64,000 nt of DNA from Latilactobacillus sakei (GCA_002953655.1 CP025839.1:1116001-1180000), one strand, 5' to 3'; counted from the first letter of the stretch, positions 29,136-40,307 are shown. A program made the numbers and translations. Notes: generated by a model not told the origin, from the letters alone.

Positions 29136-29933
29136 ATGTTAAACAGCTTTCCCCAAGTCATGACAATCGCCGGTTCCGACTCTGATGGTAGCGCTGGCGC
29201 CCAAGCTGATTTAAACACTTTCTTCGCCCGCGGTGTTTATGGCATGAGCGTTTTGACCGCCTGTGTCGCTGGTAATTCATTTGGAATCCACGCGAGCCAA
29301 GCGCTGACCCCTGAATTTATCAACGCCGAATTTGAAGCAATTGCCGCCGATTTTAAGGTCCGGGCTTGCAAGACCGGGATGCTCACCGATAGTGAGACGA
29401 TTATGACCGTTGCCAAGCAACTCAAGCAACACGATTTTGGCCCCTTGGTTTTAGACCCGGTCATTATCACAAAACACGGCGCACTATTACTTGCTGATGA
29501 AGCCTACCAGACGCTAAAAACCGAATTGATTCCAATGGCGACCGTTTTAACCCCTAATTTCTATGAAGCCCAAAAACTAACCGGCATTTCTTTGAATGAA
29601 CCGGCTGATTTCCAAGCAGCTGCTGAAAAGCTACTGGCGCTAGGCGCTAAGAATGTAATAATCAAAGGCCACCACGCTGCTGGTCAATCAAGCGTTACTG
29701 ATTATGTGCGACTAGCCGATGGTCAAGAATTCTGGTTATCAGAACCCTATATCGAAACGACCCATATTAATGGGACAGGTGATTCACTCTCTGCATGTAT
29801 CTGCGCTGAAATTGCTAAGGGGCACTCGATCGAAGAAGCCATTAAAACGGCTAAAAAATTCGTACACGCCGCCATTGCTAATCCTATCGACGTCGGCCAC
29901 AAATACGGTCCCATCAATCATCACGCGCAATAA
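29136..29933 (+). CDS. Hydroxymethylpyrimidine/phosphomethylpyrimidine or pyridoxal kinase
   Basis: This 265-residue protein belongs to the ThiD/PdxK branch of the ribokinase fold. It has the substrate-binding start TIAGSDSDGSAGAQADLNTFF (residues 9-29), KTGMLTD near 84, LDPVIITKHG near 108 and the anion-hole motif NGTGDSLSACICAE near 213. Firmicute members of this branch can be ThiD (thiamine salvage) or PdxK (vitamin B6 salvage), and sequence alone does not decide. No other thi gene is adjacent and no TPP riboswitch precedes it, which slightly favours pyridoxal kinase. The ATG at 29136 follows AGAGATGG. It is monocistronic. Confidence 0.85.
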   Translation: MLNSFPQVMTIAGSDSDGSAGAQADLNTFFARGVYGMSVLTACVAGNSFGIHASQALTPEFINAEFEAIAADFKVRACKTGMLTDSETIMTVAKQLKQHDFGPLVLDPVIITKHGALLLADEAYQTLKTELIPMATVLTPNFYEAQKLTGISLNEPADFQAAAEKLLALGAKNVIIKGHHAAGQSSVTDYVRLADGQEFWLSEPYIETTHINGTGDSLSACICAEIAKGHSIEEAIKTAKKFVHAAIANPIDVGHKYGPINHHAQ

Positions 29934-30071
29934 AGTTTAGCATTTTCCCTTATTAGCCGCTGCATAACGACTGATAAGGTTGTCCTAAAGCTTAATCGGC
30001 AACACGATTATTAATCGTAGCTACTTTTCTTAAATCAGTGCGTACAGGCCACTTAAGGCGATAAGAATAGC

Positions 30072-30118
30072 AAAAGACCCGTCAAACGTTACTTAAAACG
30101 TCGGCCGGGTCTTTTTTT
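30072..30118. terminator. Bidirectional terminator, kinase gene / aldB
   Basis: AAAAGACCCG pairs with CGGGTCTTTT, with an inner ACGTT/AACGT pairing. A T-run overlaps the aldB stop codon. The preceding 130 bp (29934-30070) show nothing else I can support. Confidence 0.85.
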
Positions 30119-30836
30119 AGTGTTCTGCTTCTTCAATATCGGCGTTAATTGCCTTCAAATCGAAATCGCTATTTAAAAAGTCAGGATCTTGACTTGGGAA
30201 ATGTTGCTCAAAAGTCTCAAACGGTTGTACCGTTAATTGAGCGTCTTCAATCACATAATCTAAGACGTGGCCCCCAAAATCATGCGCCGTGTTTAAAAAG
30301 TGCACGTGATAACCGGCAACTGCGGCCCCTTGATAGAGCGCTGGTGCGTAGTAACCAACTAGCGTGCCAGTCACTCCATCTTGCTCAAACTCGGGCTGCA
30401 CGCGCGTTGCGTCCGTCAAATTGGGATAGGGTTGTTCTTGGGCCTCAACGGCACGCGTATGCATTTTCTTAAAGCGACCAGTCACCTTAACGGCAAAAAA
30501 GAGATTCTTCAGCGGCTGTTGCGCTAAGATCTGATCTTCAAGTTCCGCCTTAGTCACTGTCCCTAACGCTTGGCTTGACAGTTCAGGGGCTTGAAAATGA
30601 ACTGTCGCAAAAGGCACCATGTCAGTGGAGGCAAGTTGATTAACTTGGCCCTCACCGGTTACTTGGTAGGCTTGACCATCCAAGATGATCATTTCGCCTG
30701 CTAAACCATGTGCCGTGCCAATGCCAAAATCACCATGGGTTAATAAATCGGCGACCGACAAAGTCCCGGTAAATAAACCGGGGACCAATAGGGCCAAGGT
30801 GCCGTGTTGATAGACGCGTTGATAATCAAATGTCAT
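30117..30836 (-). CDS. aldB: Alpha-acetolactate decarboxylase
   Basis: AldB decarboxylates alpha-acetolactate to acetoin in the cytoplasm. The 239-residue protein has the zinc-binding triad at His177, His179 and His190 in the GYHVHFLNTAHDFGGHVLDY block. The spacing of +2 and +13 is the same as in the characterised Bacillus enzyme (194, 196, 207). Family start features (HGDFGIGTAHGLAGEMIILDGQ) appear near residue 33. It follows alsS after 33 bp, forming the acetoin branch that removes pyruvate and acid. Confidence 0.95.
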   Translation of the reverse strand: MTFDYQRVYQHGTLALLVPGLFTGTLSVADLLTHGDFGIGTAHGLAGEMIILDGQAYQVTGEGQVNQLASTDMVPFATVHFQAPELSSQALGTVTKAELEDQILAQQPLKNLFFAVKVTGRFKKMHTRAVEAQEQPYPNLTDATRVQPEFEQDGVTGTLVGYYAPALYQGAAVAGYHVHFLNTAHDFGGHVLDYVIEDAQLTVQPFETFEQHFPSQDPDFLNSDFDLKAINADIEEAEH

Positions 30837-30869
30837 TTTATGCTTCCTCCTTCACACCAATCAAAAAAA

Positions 30870-32552
30870 TTAAACAAGTTGATCTGGTAATAAAGCTTGA
30901 CCAAGTAGCTTATTATCACTGTAATCGACTGGAATATCGACAATGACTGGGCCTTCAGTGGCAAAAGCTTGGTCTAGGACTTGGCCTAGATCGGCTGCTT
31001 TTTCAACACGTAAGCCAGTAGCGCCGAAACTTTCAGCATATTTGACGAAATCGACTGGGCCAAATTGAACGGCTGCTGATTCGCCATATTTCATTTCTTC
31101 CTGGAATTTAACCATGTCATAGTAACCATCATTCCAAATGATATGCACAATGTTTAAATTCAAACGAACGGCTGTTTCTAAATCTTGGCTTGAGAATAAG
31201 AAGCCACCATCACCAGAAACAGAGACAATTTGGGTATTAGGACGGACTAAAGCGGCACTAATGGCCCATGGTAAAGCGACCCCTAATGTTTGCATCCCGT
31301 TACTAAAGAGTAAATGACGCGGTTCGTAACTTCTAAAGTGACGCGCCATCCAGATATAATGACTCCCAACATCAACCGTGACTGTCATTTCATCAGTCAC
31401 GCGTTCTTGCAACTCAGACACAATGTTCAATGGGTGGTTGAGCGTCTTGTCGGCTGACATTTCAGGTGCTGTATCGCGTTGGTGTAATTCTGCGTGGAGT
31501 TCCTTGAGGTAGTCGCGAACGTCATCAGCTAATTGATAGCCCTTCATGTATGGCAACAAGAAATCGAGCGTTTGTGCGATATCACCGACTAATTCCTTTT
31601 CAGGTTGGAAATTATGATCGATTTCAGCACGCATATCATCGATGACCATGATGTGCGCATCACTTTCAGCATTCCAGTTACGTGGTTCGTATTCAATTGG
31701 GTCATAGCCAATTGCAATCACCAAATCGCTGCGTTTTAAGATCCGATCGCCTGGTTGATTACGGAATAAGCCCACCCGGCCGTAAAAATCAGTTTCCAAT
31801 TCACGTGAGACCACCCCCGCGGCTTGGAAAGTTTCAACGACTGGAATGTGGGTTTCGGCAATTAAATTTCGAATAGCGGCGGTTACTTCTGGTGAAGATG
31901 CTCGCATCCCAACTAATAATACGGGAAGTTTCGCTTCTTTAATCCGTTGGGCTAACAAGGTTGTTTCAACCGGACTAGCAGGCCCTAATTTAGGTGCAAT
32001 TAGAGGCTTAATTACTTTAGATTGAACCTTAGCATCCGTCACATCTTGAGGGACACTGACAAAGCTAGCCCCTTGTTTAGCTGATTCCGCTTCTTGATAG
32101 GCATTGGCAATCACTTCTGATAAATTTTCAGGTTCTTGCACTTCTGCACTAAACTTAGTAATTGGTGCAAAGAGCGCTGCATTCCGCATACTCTGATGGG
32201 TTAACCGGAGTAAATCAGCTCGTTTCACTTGTCCAGCGATTGCTAAGACCGGATCACCTTCAGCAGTGGCAGTGACCACCCCGGTTGCTAGGTTACTAGC
32301 GCCAGGACCAGATGTGGCCATCACAACGCCGGGTTTACCAGTAATTCGGCCGATACCAGCGGCCATAAATGCCGCATTTTGTTCATGGCGTGCTAAAATC
32401 AATTGGGGTGTTTTAGGATTGACGGGGTGTTCTAGTCGTTCAAATACTCGGTCAATTTTGGCGCCTGGAATACCAAAAACATATTCTACTTCATGATTTA
32501 CTAAGCTATCGATAATTGCATCTGCACCATAGTACTCTTTTTTGTCAGTCAT
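30870..32552 (-). CDS. alsS: Acetolactate synthase, catabolic type
   Basis: AlsS condenses two pyruvates to alpha-acetolactate with thiamine pyrophosphate. The 560-residue protein has the N-terminal pyrimidine-binding domain with the catalytic Glu in [23 protein letters not shown] (about residues 50-72), and the C-terminal TPP motif [20 protein letters not shown] to [11 protein letters not shown] near 450-480. The single-subunit form next to aldB, without ilvN or ilvC, marks the catabolic acetoin enzyme. I chose the ATG at 32552, with GAGGGAAATC upstream. Confidence 0.95.
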   Translation of the reverse strand: MTDKKEYYGADAIIDSLVNHEVEYVFGIPGAKIDRVFERLEHPVNPKTPQLILARHEQNAAFMAAGIGRITGKPGVVMATSGPGASNLATGVVTATAEGDPVLAIAGQVKRADLLRLTHQSMRNAALFAPITKFSAEVQEPENLSEVIANAYQEAESAKQGASFVSVPQDVTDAKVQSKVIKPLIAPKLGPASPVETTLLAQRIKEAKLPVLLVGMRASSPEVTAAIRNLIAETHIPVVETFQAAGVVSRELETDFYGRVGLFRNQPGDRILKRSDLVIAIGYDPIEYEPRNWNAESDAHIMVIDDMRAEIDHNFQPEKELVGDIAQTLDFLLPYMKGYQLADDVRDYLKELHAELHQRDTAPEMSADKTLNHPLNIVSELQERVTDEMTVTVDVGSHYIWMARHFRSYEPRHLLFSNGMQTLGVALPWAISAALVRPNTQIVSVSGDGGFLFSSQDLETAVRLNLNIVHIIWNDGYYDMVKFQEEMKYGESAAVQFGPVDFVKYAESFGATGLRVEKAADLGQVLDQAFATEGPVIVDIPVDYSDNKLLGQALLPDQLV

Positions 32553-32639
32553 GATTTCCCTCACTTATTGTTTAATAATTCTTATCTTAGCATGCAATCT
32601 ATTTAAAAACTAGCACGTTTGCTTCGTGTAATACCGAGC

Positions 32640-32669
32640 AAAAAAGCGCTTCTCTACGAGAAACGCTTT
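32640..32669 (-). terminator. Terminator behind the LacX-like gene
   Basis: On the minus strand AAAGCGTTTCTC pairs with GAGAAGCGCTTT (one mismatch) around GTA, followed by six T. Confidence 0.88.
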
Positions 32670-32676
32670 ATATTAA

Positions 32677-33555
32677 CTATTTAACTGTAATTTCGTAACT
32701 GGCATTAAATACTTCGCCGGGTGCTAATTGATTGACACCAAATTTTTCTGAAAGTTCACCAGAAGCGTCAACATCATCTGCAATCCCCCACCAAGGTTCA
32801 AGACAAACTAATTCGCCTTCCGTTGGGTAAGGTGACCAAACACCGATAAATGGGGCGCCTGATACTTTCAAACTAATCGCATGATCCGTTTTTTCAGAAC
32901 GAATGCTAAATTTATTTTCTTTACCCTTTAATTCGTAAATTAAGGCATCATCTTTGAAGAGTGAGTGATTAATATCAGTCGCCACATCCGTTGGTGCTAA
33001 TGTGCGTTCATTTAGATTGATGAATGCCCCTTGCAATGGAATCTTGACGCGTGATTTTTGTGGTCGGTAGTCTAAAAAGTAGTCTTCAAATTGGGTATCG
33101 TCCGTTAATGGGACTTTAAAGCCGGGGTGGCCCCCAACAGAAAAGTACATTGGGCCAGATTGTGCTGTATTTTTAACATCATAGCCCACTTTTAAGTGCA
33201 TGTCGTTTACTTGGTAAGAAACGCGTAGTTCAAATTCAAATGGATAAATTTTTAAACTTTCTTCATCTGATTTCAATAAGAATGTCACCGCCGTATCAGT
33301 TTGGCTTTCTACTTCAAATTGACGATCACGGGCAAAGCCGTGTTGGCCCATTGGGTAAGTTTTACCTTGATACGTATATTGATCATCCTTAGAACGCCCA
33401 ACAAACGGGAATAAAACGGGTGCGTGGCGCCCCCAAACTTTGGGATCTGCTTGCCAGAGATATTCTAAGCCTGAAACAGCCCCTTTAACACTCTGTAATT
33501 CCGCACCTTGTGGACTAAGTGTCACTGTTAAAAATTCATTTGCAATTTGGATCAT
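32677..33555 (-). CDS. LacX-like aldose 1-epimerase family protein
   Basis: This 292-residue protein belongs to the aldose-1-epimerase (galactose mutarotase) superfamily, LacX-type branch. Visible parts are the N-terminal LSPQGAELQSVKG, the HAPVLFPFVGRSKDDQY block near residue 47, the catalytic-type His in YFSVGGHPGFKVPLTDD near 148 and the Glu in GELVCLEPWWGIADD near 258. Members of this branch act on hexose or hexose-phosphate anomers, but the substrate here is unknown. The start at 33555 has AAGGTGG eight bases upstream. It lies 22 bp behind hslU, in the place where Bacillus has codY. Confidence 0.85.
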   Translation of the reverse strand: MIQIANEFLTVTLSPQGAELQSVKGAVSGLEYLWQADPKVWGRHAPVLFPFVGRSKDDQYTYQGKTYPMGQHGFARDRQFEVESQTDTAVTFLLKSDEESLKIYPFEFELRVSYQVNDMHLKVGYDVKNTAQSGPMYFSVGGHPGFKVPLTDDTQFEDYFLDYRPQKSRVKIPLQGAFINLNERTLAPTDVATDINHSLFKDDALIYELKGKENKFSIRSEKTDHAISLKVSGAPFIGVWSPYPTEGELVCLEPWWGIADDVDASGELSEKFGVNQLAPGEVFNASYEITVK

Positions 33556-33577
33556 TTTTAAAACCACCTTTAGAAAT

Positions 33578-34996
33578 TTATAGAATAAAGCGGGTTAAAT
33601 CTTTATCGGCTACAATCTTACCAATTTTATCATTAACATATTGTTCAGTGATGGTGATATCACCCATCTGCATATCTGGTCCTTCAAAGAGAATATCTTC
33701 CAACAATTTCTCCAAGATGGTTGCCAAGCGTCGCGCACCAATGTTTTCGGTGTCGTGGTTTACTTGGAAGGCAATTGCAGCAATTCGGCCAATGGCTTCC
33801 ATGGTGAAGGTGACGTGGACCCCATCTGCACCGATTAAAGCCATATATTGCTTAACAAGCGCGTTGTTAGGTTCCGTTAAGATCCGGACAAAGTCGGCTT
33901 CAGTTAAGTCTTCTAATTCCACTCGAATTGGAAAACGACCTTGTAACTCAGCGATTAAATCACTTGGTTTAGATTCCGCAAAAGCCCCAGAACCAATGAA
34001 GAGGATATGGTCTGTTTTAAGTACCCCGTATTTGGTATTAACTTGTGAGCCTTCAACGATTGGTAAAATATCGCGTTGTACCCCTTCACGTGAGACTTCG
34101 CCAGATTGTTTCTTACCACCGGCAGCAATCTTATCGATTTCATCGATAAAGATAATCCCGGTATTTTCGGCTCTTTGAAGGGCATCATGATAAATATCGG
34201 CATGATTAACCAACTTGTCTGATTCTTCTTGAATGAAGATTTCACGCGCTTCTTTAACGGTAACGGTTCTGACCATCTTCTTTTTAGGCATGATTGAGCC
34301 TAATGTATCGTTCAAGTCAATTCCCATTTGACCCATCATATCGTTCATTGGTGCGGCCTTTTTAGGTTCGTCAACTTGAATTTCAATTTCGCGATCATCC
34401 AAAAGCCCCTTATCAAGTTGCTCCTTAACAGATAACCGTTGATCGCGTACTTCGTCGGTGACTTCTTCAGTTTCAGCTTGGTTTAAACCAGCTGGTGTTT
34501 CACCATTTTGAAGGGCCGTGAACATCGACATTAAGTCGTTCATGCTATTATTATTTTTACGTTGTTCCTTCTTGATACCAGGGACTAATAATTTTACTAA
34601 GCGTTTGTCTGCTTGACGAGCCGCTTTACCACGCACATTCTTGAATTGTTCTGATTCTTCCATGTGAACAGCAACATCCGCTAAGTCTCGGACCATTGAT
34701 TCAACATCACGACCAACATAGCCGACTTCTGTAAATTTAGTGGCTTCAACCTTGATTAAAGGCGCATCAACGACTTTCGCTAACCGGCGAGCGATTTCTG
34801 TCTTACCGACCCCGGTTGGTCCGATCATCAATAAGTTTTTAGGTGTTATTTCTTGTTGCATCTTAGTGCTTAATTGCATCCGACGATAACGATTATACAA
34901 GGCTACCGCTACGGCTTTTTTAGCTTTATCTTGGCCAATTACAAACTTGTCTAATTCAGCGACAATTGATTTAGGTGTTTTATTCATCAAATCCAT
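33578..34996 (-). CDS. hslU: HslU (ClpY) ATPase of the HslUV protease
   Basis: HslU is the AAA+ unfoldase that feeds HslV. The 472-residue protein has Walker A GPTGVGKTEIARRLA near residue 55, the pore GYVGRDVE near 85, the long I-domain (about 110-230, charged and methionine-rich, with NDLMSMFTALQNGE), Walker B IIFIDEIDKIA near 275 and the sensor-2/C-terminal GARRLATILEKLLEDI near 420. It ends with a short hydrophobic tail, as required to activate HslV. I chose the ATG at 34996, eight bases after AGGAGG; an upstream GTG lies inside the ribosome site. It is 12 bp behind hslV. Confidence 0.96.
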   Translation of the reverse strand: MDLMNKTPKSIVAELDKFVIGQDKAKKAVAVALYNRYRRMQLSTKMQQEITPKNLLMIGPTGVGKTEIARRLAKVVDAPLIKVEATKFTEVGYVGRDVESMVRDLADVAVHMEESEQFKNVRGKAARQADKRLVKLLVPGIKKEQRKNNNSMNDLMSMFTALQNGETPAGLNQAETEEVTDEVRDQRLSVKEQLDKGLLDDREIEIQVDEPKKAAPMNDMMGQMGIDLNDTLGSIMPKKKMVRTVTVKEAREIFIQEESDKLVNHADIYHDALQRAENTGIIFIDEIDKIAAGGKKQSGEVSREGVQRDILPIVEGSQVNTKYGVLKTDHILFIGSGAFAESKPSDLIAELQGRFPIRVELEDLTEADFVRILTEPNNALVKQYMALIGADGVHVTFTMEAIGRIAAIAFQVNHDTENIGARRLATILEKLLEDILFEGPDMQMGDITITEQYVNDKIGKIVADKDLTRFIL

Positions 34997-35008
34997 TGGG
35001 GCCACCTC

Positions 35009-35554
35009 CTAAAATGATTCCACAATCACGTTGTGGTTCGTATAAACGTCGATGCCACCAGCAATATTCACGCCAGTTTCAACGATTTTTTCGGCTGTTA
35101 ATTCAGGCTTACCTTCTAAAATCAAGGCCGTTGCAGCCGCTTGGGCGAAATTACCACCTGAACCAACCGCAATCACTTGATCCCCTGATTCAGCAAGTGT
35201 ATCCGGGGTAATGACTTCACCGTTACCTGAGATCAAAAGAATATCTGTTTCGTTAATGGCAATCAACATTGCTTCTAATTTTTGAAGTGTTGGATCTTTA
35301 CGCCAATCCTGTGCCAAAGCAACAGCCGCGTGTTGTAAATCGCCTGAGTATTTTTCTAATTTTTGTTCAAACCATTCTTGTAACGTAAATGCATCTGCAA
35401 CGCCACCGGCAAAACCAATTGCGACTTTATTGCCGTAAATCCGGCGAATTTTCTTCGCTGAATCTTTTGTGACGAATTTTTCGCCCATCGTTACTTGTCC
35501 GTCGCCAGCAATCGCTGTTCGACCATTATGTTTTACTGCACAAATTGTTGTCAT
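35009..35554 (-). CDS. hslV: HslV (ClpQ) peptidase subunit
   Basis: HslV is the threonine or serine peptidase of the HslUV protease. The 181-residue protein begins MTTICAVKHNG, giving an N-terminal Thr nucleophile after Met removal, as in most species (Bacillus has Ser). GDGQVTMG near 18 and the Lys of SAKKIRRIYG near 32 complete the active site. GGNFAQAAATALI lies near 132. AAAGGAG precedes ATG 35554. It is followed directly by hslU and preceded by xerC, the common Firmicute order. Confidence 0.96.
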   Translation of the reverse strand: MTTICAVKHNGRTAIAGDGQVTMGEKFVTKDSAKKIRRIYGNKVAIGFAGGVADAFTLQEWFEQKLEKYSGDLQHAAVALAQDWRKDPTLQKLEAMLIAINETDILLISGNGEVITPDTLAESGDQVIAVGSGGNFAQAAATALILEGKPELTAEKIVETGVNIAGGIDVYTNHNVIVESF

Positions 35555-35662
35555 TTGATTTGCTCCTTTAAATAGCGTTAATCACATTTTAGCAGTCTTT
35601 ATGACTGTGTGCTAATCTTATCGCTCTTTTTTGCTAAAAAAATCGTTCTTTAGTCCTAGTTT

Positions 35663-36568
35663 TTAAGCCCGTGGGAAGAACTGCCGGTAATCCTTTTGTA
35701 AATGGGCCGTTGTCACGTGGGTGTAGATCTGAGTCGTCGATAAGCTACTGTGGCCTAATAACTCCTGAACCGTTCGTAAATCTGCCCCATGGTCTAGCAA
35801 GTGGGTTGCAAAAGTATGGCGAATCATGTGGGGATGAATGCCACTGGTTAAACTGGTCTTTTTAACCACTTGATCCAATGCGTATTCAATCCCCCGACTG
35901 GTAATTGGATTCCCTAAATGGTTGACAAAAACCACATCGTGTTCTTGTTGGCGTTTAGCCATCAATTGTACCCGGCCATTGTTTAAATAATCCTGCAAAG
36001 CCTTAGTCGCATGATTGCCAAAAGGGACGTAACGATCCTTATTTCCTTTACCATGCACTAAAATAACCCGTAAACCAAAGTCAATCTGGCCAATCGTTAG
36101 CTGGGCACACTCGCTAACCCGCATCCCTGTTGCATATAATAACTCAAGAATGGCCCGATTACGTTGGGTTAGCGGTTCTTGTCCGACAATCGCGGCAAAT
36201 AACGCATCCATCTCTTTTTCATAGAAAAAGCGGGGTAACTTGTGGCGTTGTTTTTTGAGTTGAACCGTTTCAAACGGATCAGTCTGTAAAAATTCGTTGC
36301 GTACCAAGTAGCGATAAAACGACCGCAGACTTGAAATCCGCCGGGCAATTGTCTCGCCACTATATTGTTTTTGGTCCATTTCATTCAAATAAGTTTGTAC
36401 TTCAAGGGTGCCGACCTGCTTAAAGGAAGTCAGACCACCATTAGCCGTCAAAAAATTAACAAACGCTTTAATATCGGCTTGATAGGCCTTTTGCGTTTCT
36501 GGTGAATAGTGTCGATCAACGATTAAGTATTGTAAAAATAAATTAATCCAATCTTGTTCAAGCGCCAA
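35663..36568 (-). CDS. xerC: Tyrosine recombinase XerC (CodV-like)
   Basis: This 301-residue tyrosine recombinase has a SAM-like N-terminal domain (RHYSPETQKAYQADIKAFVNF near 20) and a catalytic domain with Arg in YATGMRVSECAQL near 150, HMIRHTFATHLLDHGADLRT near 245, LGHSSLSTTQIYTHV near 270 with the Tyr nucleophile, and the RQFFPRA end. The start codon appears to be TTG at 36568, six bases after GGAGGG. Its position between trmFO and hslV matches codV/xerC loci. The genome also has xerS at 12472, so which recombinase serves the terminus is open. Confidence 0.92.
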   Translation of the reverse strand: MALEQDWINLFLQYLIVDRHYSPETQKAYQADIKAFVNFLTANGGLTSFKQVGTLEVQTYLNEMDQKQYSGETIARRISSLRSFYRYLVRNEFLQTDPFETVQLKKQRHKLPRFFYEKEMDALFAAIVGQEPLTQRNRAILELLYATGMRVSECAQLTIGQIDFGLRVILVHGKGNKDRYVPFGNHATKALQDYLNNGRVQLMAKRQQEHDVVFVNHLGNPITSRGIEYALDQVVKKTSLTSGIHPHMIRHTFATHLLDHGADLRTVQELLGHSSLSTTQIYTHVTTAHLQKDYRQFFPRA

Positions 36569-36635
36569 AAAAATCCCTCCAAGCTTGGTTAATAATACTT
36601 TACCACAAGCTTAGCGGGATTTAAAAGGTGTTTAC

Positions 36636-37946
36636 CTAGAGTGTTTCTTTAAACGTGTCAATACTTGCTAACGCACGGTCGGCAAGGGCTTGATTCCGTT
36701 CTTTTTTATCACGAATCCGTTGTTTTAAAGGTTCGAAAATCCCGAAGTTCGCATTCATTGGTTGGAAATGTTTGGCACTGGTATGCGTAATGTAATGTGC
36801 CATTGAACCCATTGCCGTGGTTGTTGGGAAAGCAACGGGTTCTGTTGCTAGTGCTAAACGGGCAGCGTTAATCCCAGCGACTAAGCCAGAAGCCGCACTT
36901 TCAACGTACCCTTCAACCCCTGTCATTTGACCGGCGAAGAATAAATCAGCACGTTGTTTTGATTGGTAAGTGGGTAATAACACGTCGGGTGACTTCATGA
37001 AAGTATTCCGATGCATGACACCGTAACGGACAAATTCAGCGTTTTCTAAACCCGGAATCATCCGGAAAACACGTTTTTGTTCGCCCCACTTTAAATGAGT
37101 TTGGAAACCAACGATATTATAAAGACTGGCAGCAGCATTATCCTGACGTAATTGAACAACCGCGTAAGGTTGTTCACCGGTCTTAGGATTTTCAAGCCCA
37201 ACTGGTTTTAAAGGACCGAATAACATGGTTTTGATACCGCGTTTTGCCATGACTTCAATTGGCATGCAACCGTCGAAGAATTTTTCATCTTCAAAGTCGT
37301 GCATTTCAGCAACTTCTGCTGAAATCAAAGCCTTATAAAAGGCTTCAAATTCGGCCTCAGTCATTGGGCAATTCAAGTAAGCTGCTTCACCCTTGTCATA
37401 CCGTGACTTAAGATAAACTTTATCAAAATCGATACTGTTTTTATCCAGGATTGGTGCAGCGGCGTCGTAGAAATACAAACCTTCACTACCGTTTAACGCG
37501 CTGATTTGCTCTGCTAAACCAGGTGATGTTAATGGACCAGTAGCAACTACTGTCGGGCCTTCTGGGAAAGCCGTCAGTTCTTCGTGATGCACGGTTACTC
37601 GTTCATGATTAGCAAGTTTATCGGTGACCGTTTGTGAAAATGGTGTCCGATCGACAGCTAACGCCCCACCAGCAGGAACGGCATTTTCGTCCGCTGCAGC
37701 GATGATAATTGAATCTAAACGGCGCATCTCTTCTTTAATCAAACCAGCCGCATTCGTGACTTGGTTTGCGCGGAGTGAATTGGTACAAACTAATTCCGCA
37801 AATTGTTCCGTGTGATGGGCGGGCGTCATTTTAACTGGCCGCATTTCATATAAATGAACATCAACACCGCGTTTGGCGATTTGCCAAGCTGCTTCAGAAC
37901 CAGCTAAGCCGGCACCAATCACATTTACAAAAGGTTTTGTCGTCAT
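36636..37946 (-). CDS. trmFO: tRNA (uracil-5-)-methyltransferase TrmFO
   Basis: TrmFO is the folate- and FAD-dependent enzyme that makes ribothymidine at position 54 of tRNA. The 436-residue protein starts with the FAD motif [21 protein letters not shown] (residues 8-28), has CTNSLRANQ with a conserved Cys near 54, and a C-terminal FAD-binding [23 protein letters not shown] near 345. Older names are Gid or GidA-small. It follows topA after 21 bp with GAGGTAATTAG before ATG 37946. Confidence 0.96.
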   Translation of the reverse strand: MTTKPFVNVIGAGLAGSEAAWQIAKRGVDVHLYEMRPVKMTPAHHTEQFAELVCTNSLRANQVTNAAGLIKEEMRRLDSIIIAAADENAVPAGGALAVDRTPFSQTVTDKLANHERVTVHHEELTAFPEGPTVVATGPLTSPGLAEQISALNGSEGLYFYDAAAPILDKNSIDFDKVYLKSRYDKGEAAYLNCPMTEAEFEAFYKALISAEVAEMHDFEDEKFFDGCMPIEVMAKRGIKTMLFGPLKPVGLENPKTGEQPYAVVQLRQDNAAASLYNIVGFQTHLKWGEQKRVFRMIPGLENAEFVRYGVMHRNTFMKSPDVLLPTYQSKQRADLFFAGQMTGVEGYVESAASGLVAGINAARLALATEPVAFPTTTAMGSMAHYITHTSAKHFQPMNANFGIFEPLKQRIRDKKERNQALADRALASIDTFKETL

Positions 37947-37967
37947 CTAATTACCTCAAATTTTCTC

Positions 37968-40052
37968 TTATTTTTGAACGGCTTCTTCATAATCACCATT
38001 AGGACAGATGACTTGTTTGCCGCCTTTAATTTTCTTTTCAACTAAGTAGTGTTCACACTTAGGACAGTTTCTGCCGACTGGTTTATCCCAGGTGACAAAA
38101 TCACAGTCTGGATAACGATCACAGCCGTAGAATAACCGGTTTTTCTTAGATTTACGTTCAATGACTTGCCCCTTGCCACATTTAGGACAGGTCACACCGA
38201 TTTCTTTAACAATTGCCTTGGTATTGCGACAATCTGGGAAGCGACTGCAGGCAAAGAACTTACCATAACGGCCCATCTTAACCACCATTGGTGCCCCACA
38301 GATATCACAATCAAAACCAGCCGGTTCATCTTTAATCTGAACCTTTTCGATTTGAACGCTAGCTTTTTCAACTTCTTTTTCAAAAGGTTGGTAGAAATTA
38401 TCAATAATCTTGATCCAATTTTCTTGGCCTGTTTCAACTTCATCCAAACGATGTTCAAGATCGGCAGTAAAGTCGATGCTGACAATATCTGGGAAGAATT
38501 CGACGATTAAATTATTGACGATTTCACCTAGTTCCGTTGGTTCAAATCGTTTGGCGTTCAACTTCACGTAATAGCGTCGTTGAATCGTTTCAATCGTTGG
38601 TGAATAGGTTGACGGACGTCCAACGCCGTTTTCTTCGAGCGCTTTAACTAAGTTAGCTTCAGAATAACGTGCCGGTGGTTGTGTGAAATGTTGCGCTGGA
38701 TCAGTTTTAGCTAATTTAACCTCATCGCCAATCGCTAATTCAGGTAATAAATTATCCTTCGCTGAATCTTCGGTATCACGGGATGAAACGTATAGTTTAG
38801 TAAACCCTGGAAAGCGCATTTGTGACCCATTAGCCTTAAATAAGACGTTGTTTTGGTTAATCTTAACCGCCACTGTGTCAAAGACCGCCGGTGTCATCTG
38901 ACTGGCGACAAACCGGGACCAAATCAAGTTGTAAATCTTATATTGATCGTTTGTTAAAACATCTTTTAAGCTCTTAGGTGTCCGCATCACAGAAGTTGGG
39001 CGGATTGCTTCATGGGCATCTTGTGCGCCTTCTGGATTTTTCGTCTTATGGGCTTTAACAGCCGCGTATTCTTCACCATAATTATCGTGAATGAATTGGG
39101 ATGCTTCGTGTTTGGCCCCCGTTGAAATCCGGGTTGAATCGGTACGCATATACGTAATCAACCCAACCGTGCCTTCTTTACCCCCGAGATTAATCCCTTC
39201 ATATAACTGTTGGGCTTGCATCATCGTTTTACGGGTTCTGAAGTTTAACTTCCGGTTGGCTTCTTGTTGCAATGAACTGGTGGTAAAAGGTGCCGCCGCA
39301 AAACGTTTGCGTTCACGCTTTTTGACATCTTCAATTGTAAAAGGTTGCGTCTTGTCAATTTGCTTTAAGACGTCTTGAACCGCATCGTTATTGCCTAAGG
39401 CTGTTTTCTTACCGTTTAAACCGTAAAAACTAGCTTTAAACTTACTGCGGCCCTTCTTGAATTCAGCATCTAATGACCAATATTCTTCCGGTTTGAAAGC
39501 TTTAATTTCTTGTTCACGATCAATCACGAGTTTTAACGCCACTGATTGCACCCGACCGGCACTCAAGCCCTTTTTAACTTTTTGCCAAAGGAGCGGACTA
39601 ATTGAATAGCCCACAATCCGGTCTAAAACCCGGCGTGCTTGTTGGGCATCGACTAATTTCATATCGATACTACGTGGATTTTTAAAGGCACTCTTAACAG
39701 TGTCTTTGGTAATTTCATTGAAGACCACCCGATTTTTATCGTTTGGATCTAATTTTAAAATATGCGAAACATGCCATGCAATTGCTTCCCCTTCACGATC
39801 GGGATCGGCTGCTAGATAGATATGATCCGCTTTTTTAGCGTGTTTCTTTAATTCTTTAATTGTTTCGCCTTTACCGCGAATTGAAATATATTTAGGTTCA
39901 TAATTATTTTCGAAATCCACACCCATTTGACTCTTAGGTAAATCGCGGATATGACCCTTACTTGCAACGACTTTATAGTTGCGTCCAAGATATTTCTCAA
40001 TTGTTTTGGCCTTTGCAGGTGATTCTACAATGACTAAATTTTTGCCTGCCAT
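37968..40052 (-). CDS. topA: DNA topoisomerase I
   Basis: TopA relaxes negative supercoils. The 694-residue protein has the TOPRIM start [31 protein letters not shown] near 110, and the catalytic Tyr in [14 protein letters not shown] near 300. It ends with three zinc-ribbon modules: two full four-Cys modules (from CDICGAP and CPKCGKG) and a last one ([12 protein letters not shown]) with only three Cys. I chose the ATG at 40052 after AAAGGGG. Upstream, 40059-40250 holds only promoter-like AT-rich DNA with no gene. Confidence 0.96.
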   Translation of the reverse strand: MAGKNLVIVESPAKAKTIEKYLGRNYKVVASKGHIRDLPKSQMGVDFENNYEPKYISIRGKGETIKELKKHAKKADHIYLAADPDREGEAIAWHVSHILKLDPNDKNRVVFNEITKDTVKSAFKNPRSIDMKLVDAQQARRVLDRIVGYSISPLLWQKVKKGLSAGRVQSVALKLVIDREQEIKAFKPEEYWSLDAEFKKGRSKFKASFYGLNGKKTALGNNDAVQDVLKQIDKTQPFTIEDVKKRERKRFAAAPFTTSSLQQEANRKLNFRTRKTMMQAQQLYEGINLGGKEGTVGLITYMRTDSTRISTGAKHEASQFIHDNYGEEYAAVKAHKTKNPEGAQDAHEAIRPTSVMRTPKSLKDVLTNDQYKIYNLIWSRFVASQMTPAVFDTVAVKINQNNVLFKANGSQMRFPGFTKLYVSSRDTEDSAKDNLLPELAIGDEVKLAKTDPAQHFTQPPARYSEANLVKALEENGVGRPSTYSPTIETIQRRYYVKLNAKRFEPTELGEIVNNLIVEFFPDIVSIDFTADLEHRLDEVETGQENWIKIIDNFYQPFEKEVEKASVQIEKVQIKDEPAGFDCDICGAPMVVKMGRYGKFFACSRFPDCRNTKAIVKEIGVTCPKCGKGQVIERKSKKNRLFYGCDRYPDCDFVTWDKPVGRNCPKCEHYLVEKKIKGGKQVICPNGDYEEAVQK

Positions 40053-40252
40053 GGACAAACCCCTTTCAACAGAACGCTTTGTTCAAAATCGTACATAATG
40101 ATATGTGACGTGGCACCGTTTGTCAAATCTAACGGGCACTAGTGATTATCAGATTAAAGCATAGCATAGGTTTCCCAGTATTCAAAGGAAACTTATCAGA
40201 AAAACGACGGATTATAATAAATTCATAACCAATCCTACCGCATTAAACCACA

Positions 40253-40300
40253 AAAAAACAAGGTGCGATAAAAAATAATTTTTATCCTTACCTTGTTTTC
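40253..40300 (-). terminator. Terminator of the NmrA-Rrf2 operon
   Basis: On the minus strand AACAAGGT, a short bulge and GATAAAAA pair with TTTTTATC and ACCTTGTT, followed by a long T-run. Confidence 0.85.
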
Positions 40301-40307
40301 TTGAAAA

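Noticed and set aside
33519-34178. 219-codon + strand frame opposite hslU
   Set aside because: Antisense shadow of a strongly conserved gene, with no ribosome site or family features.
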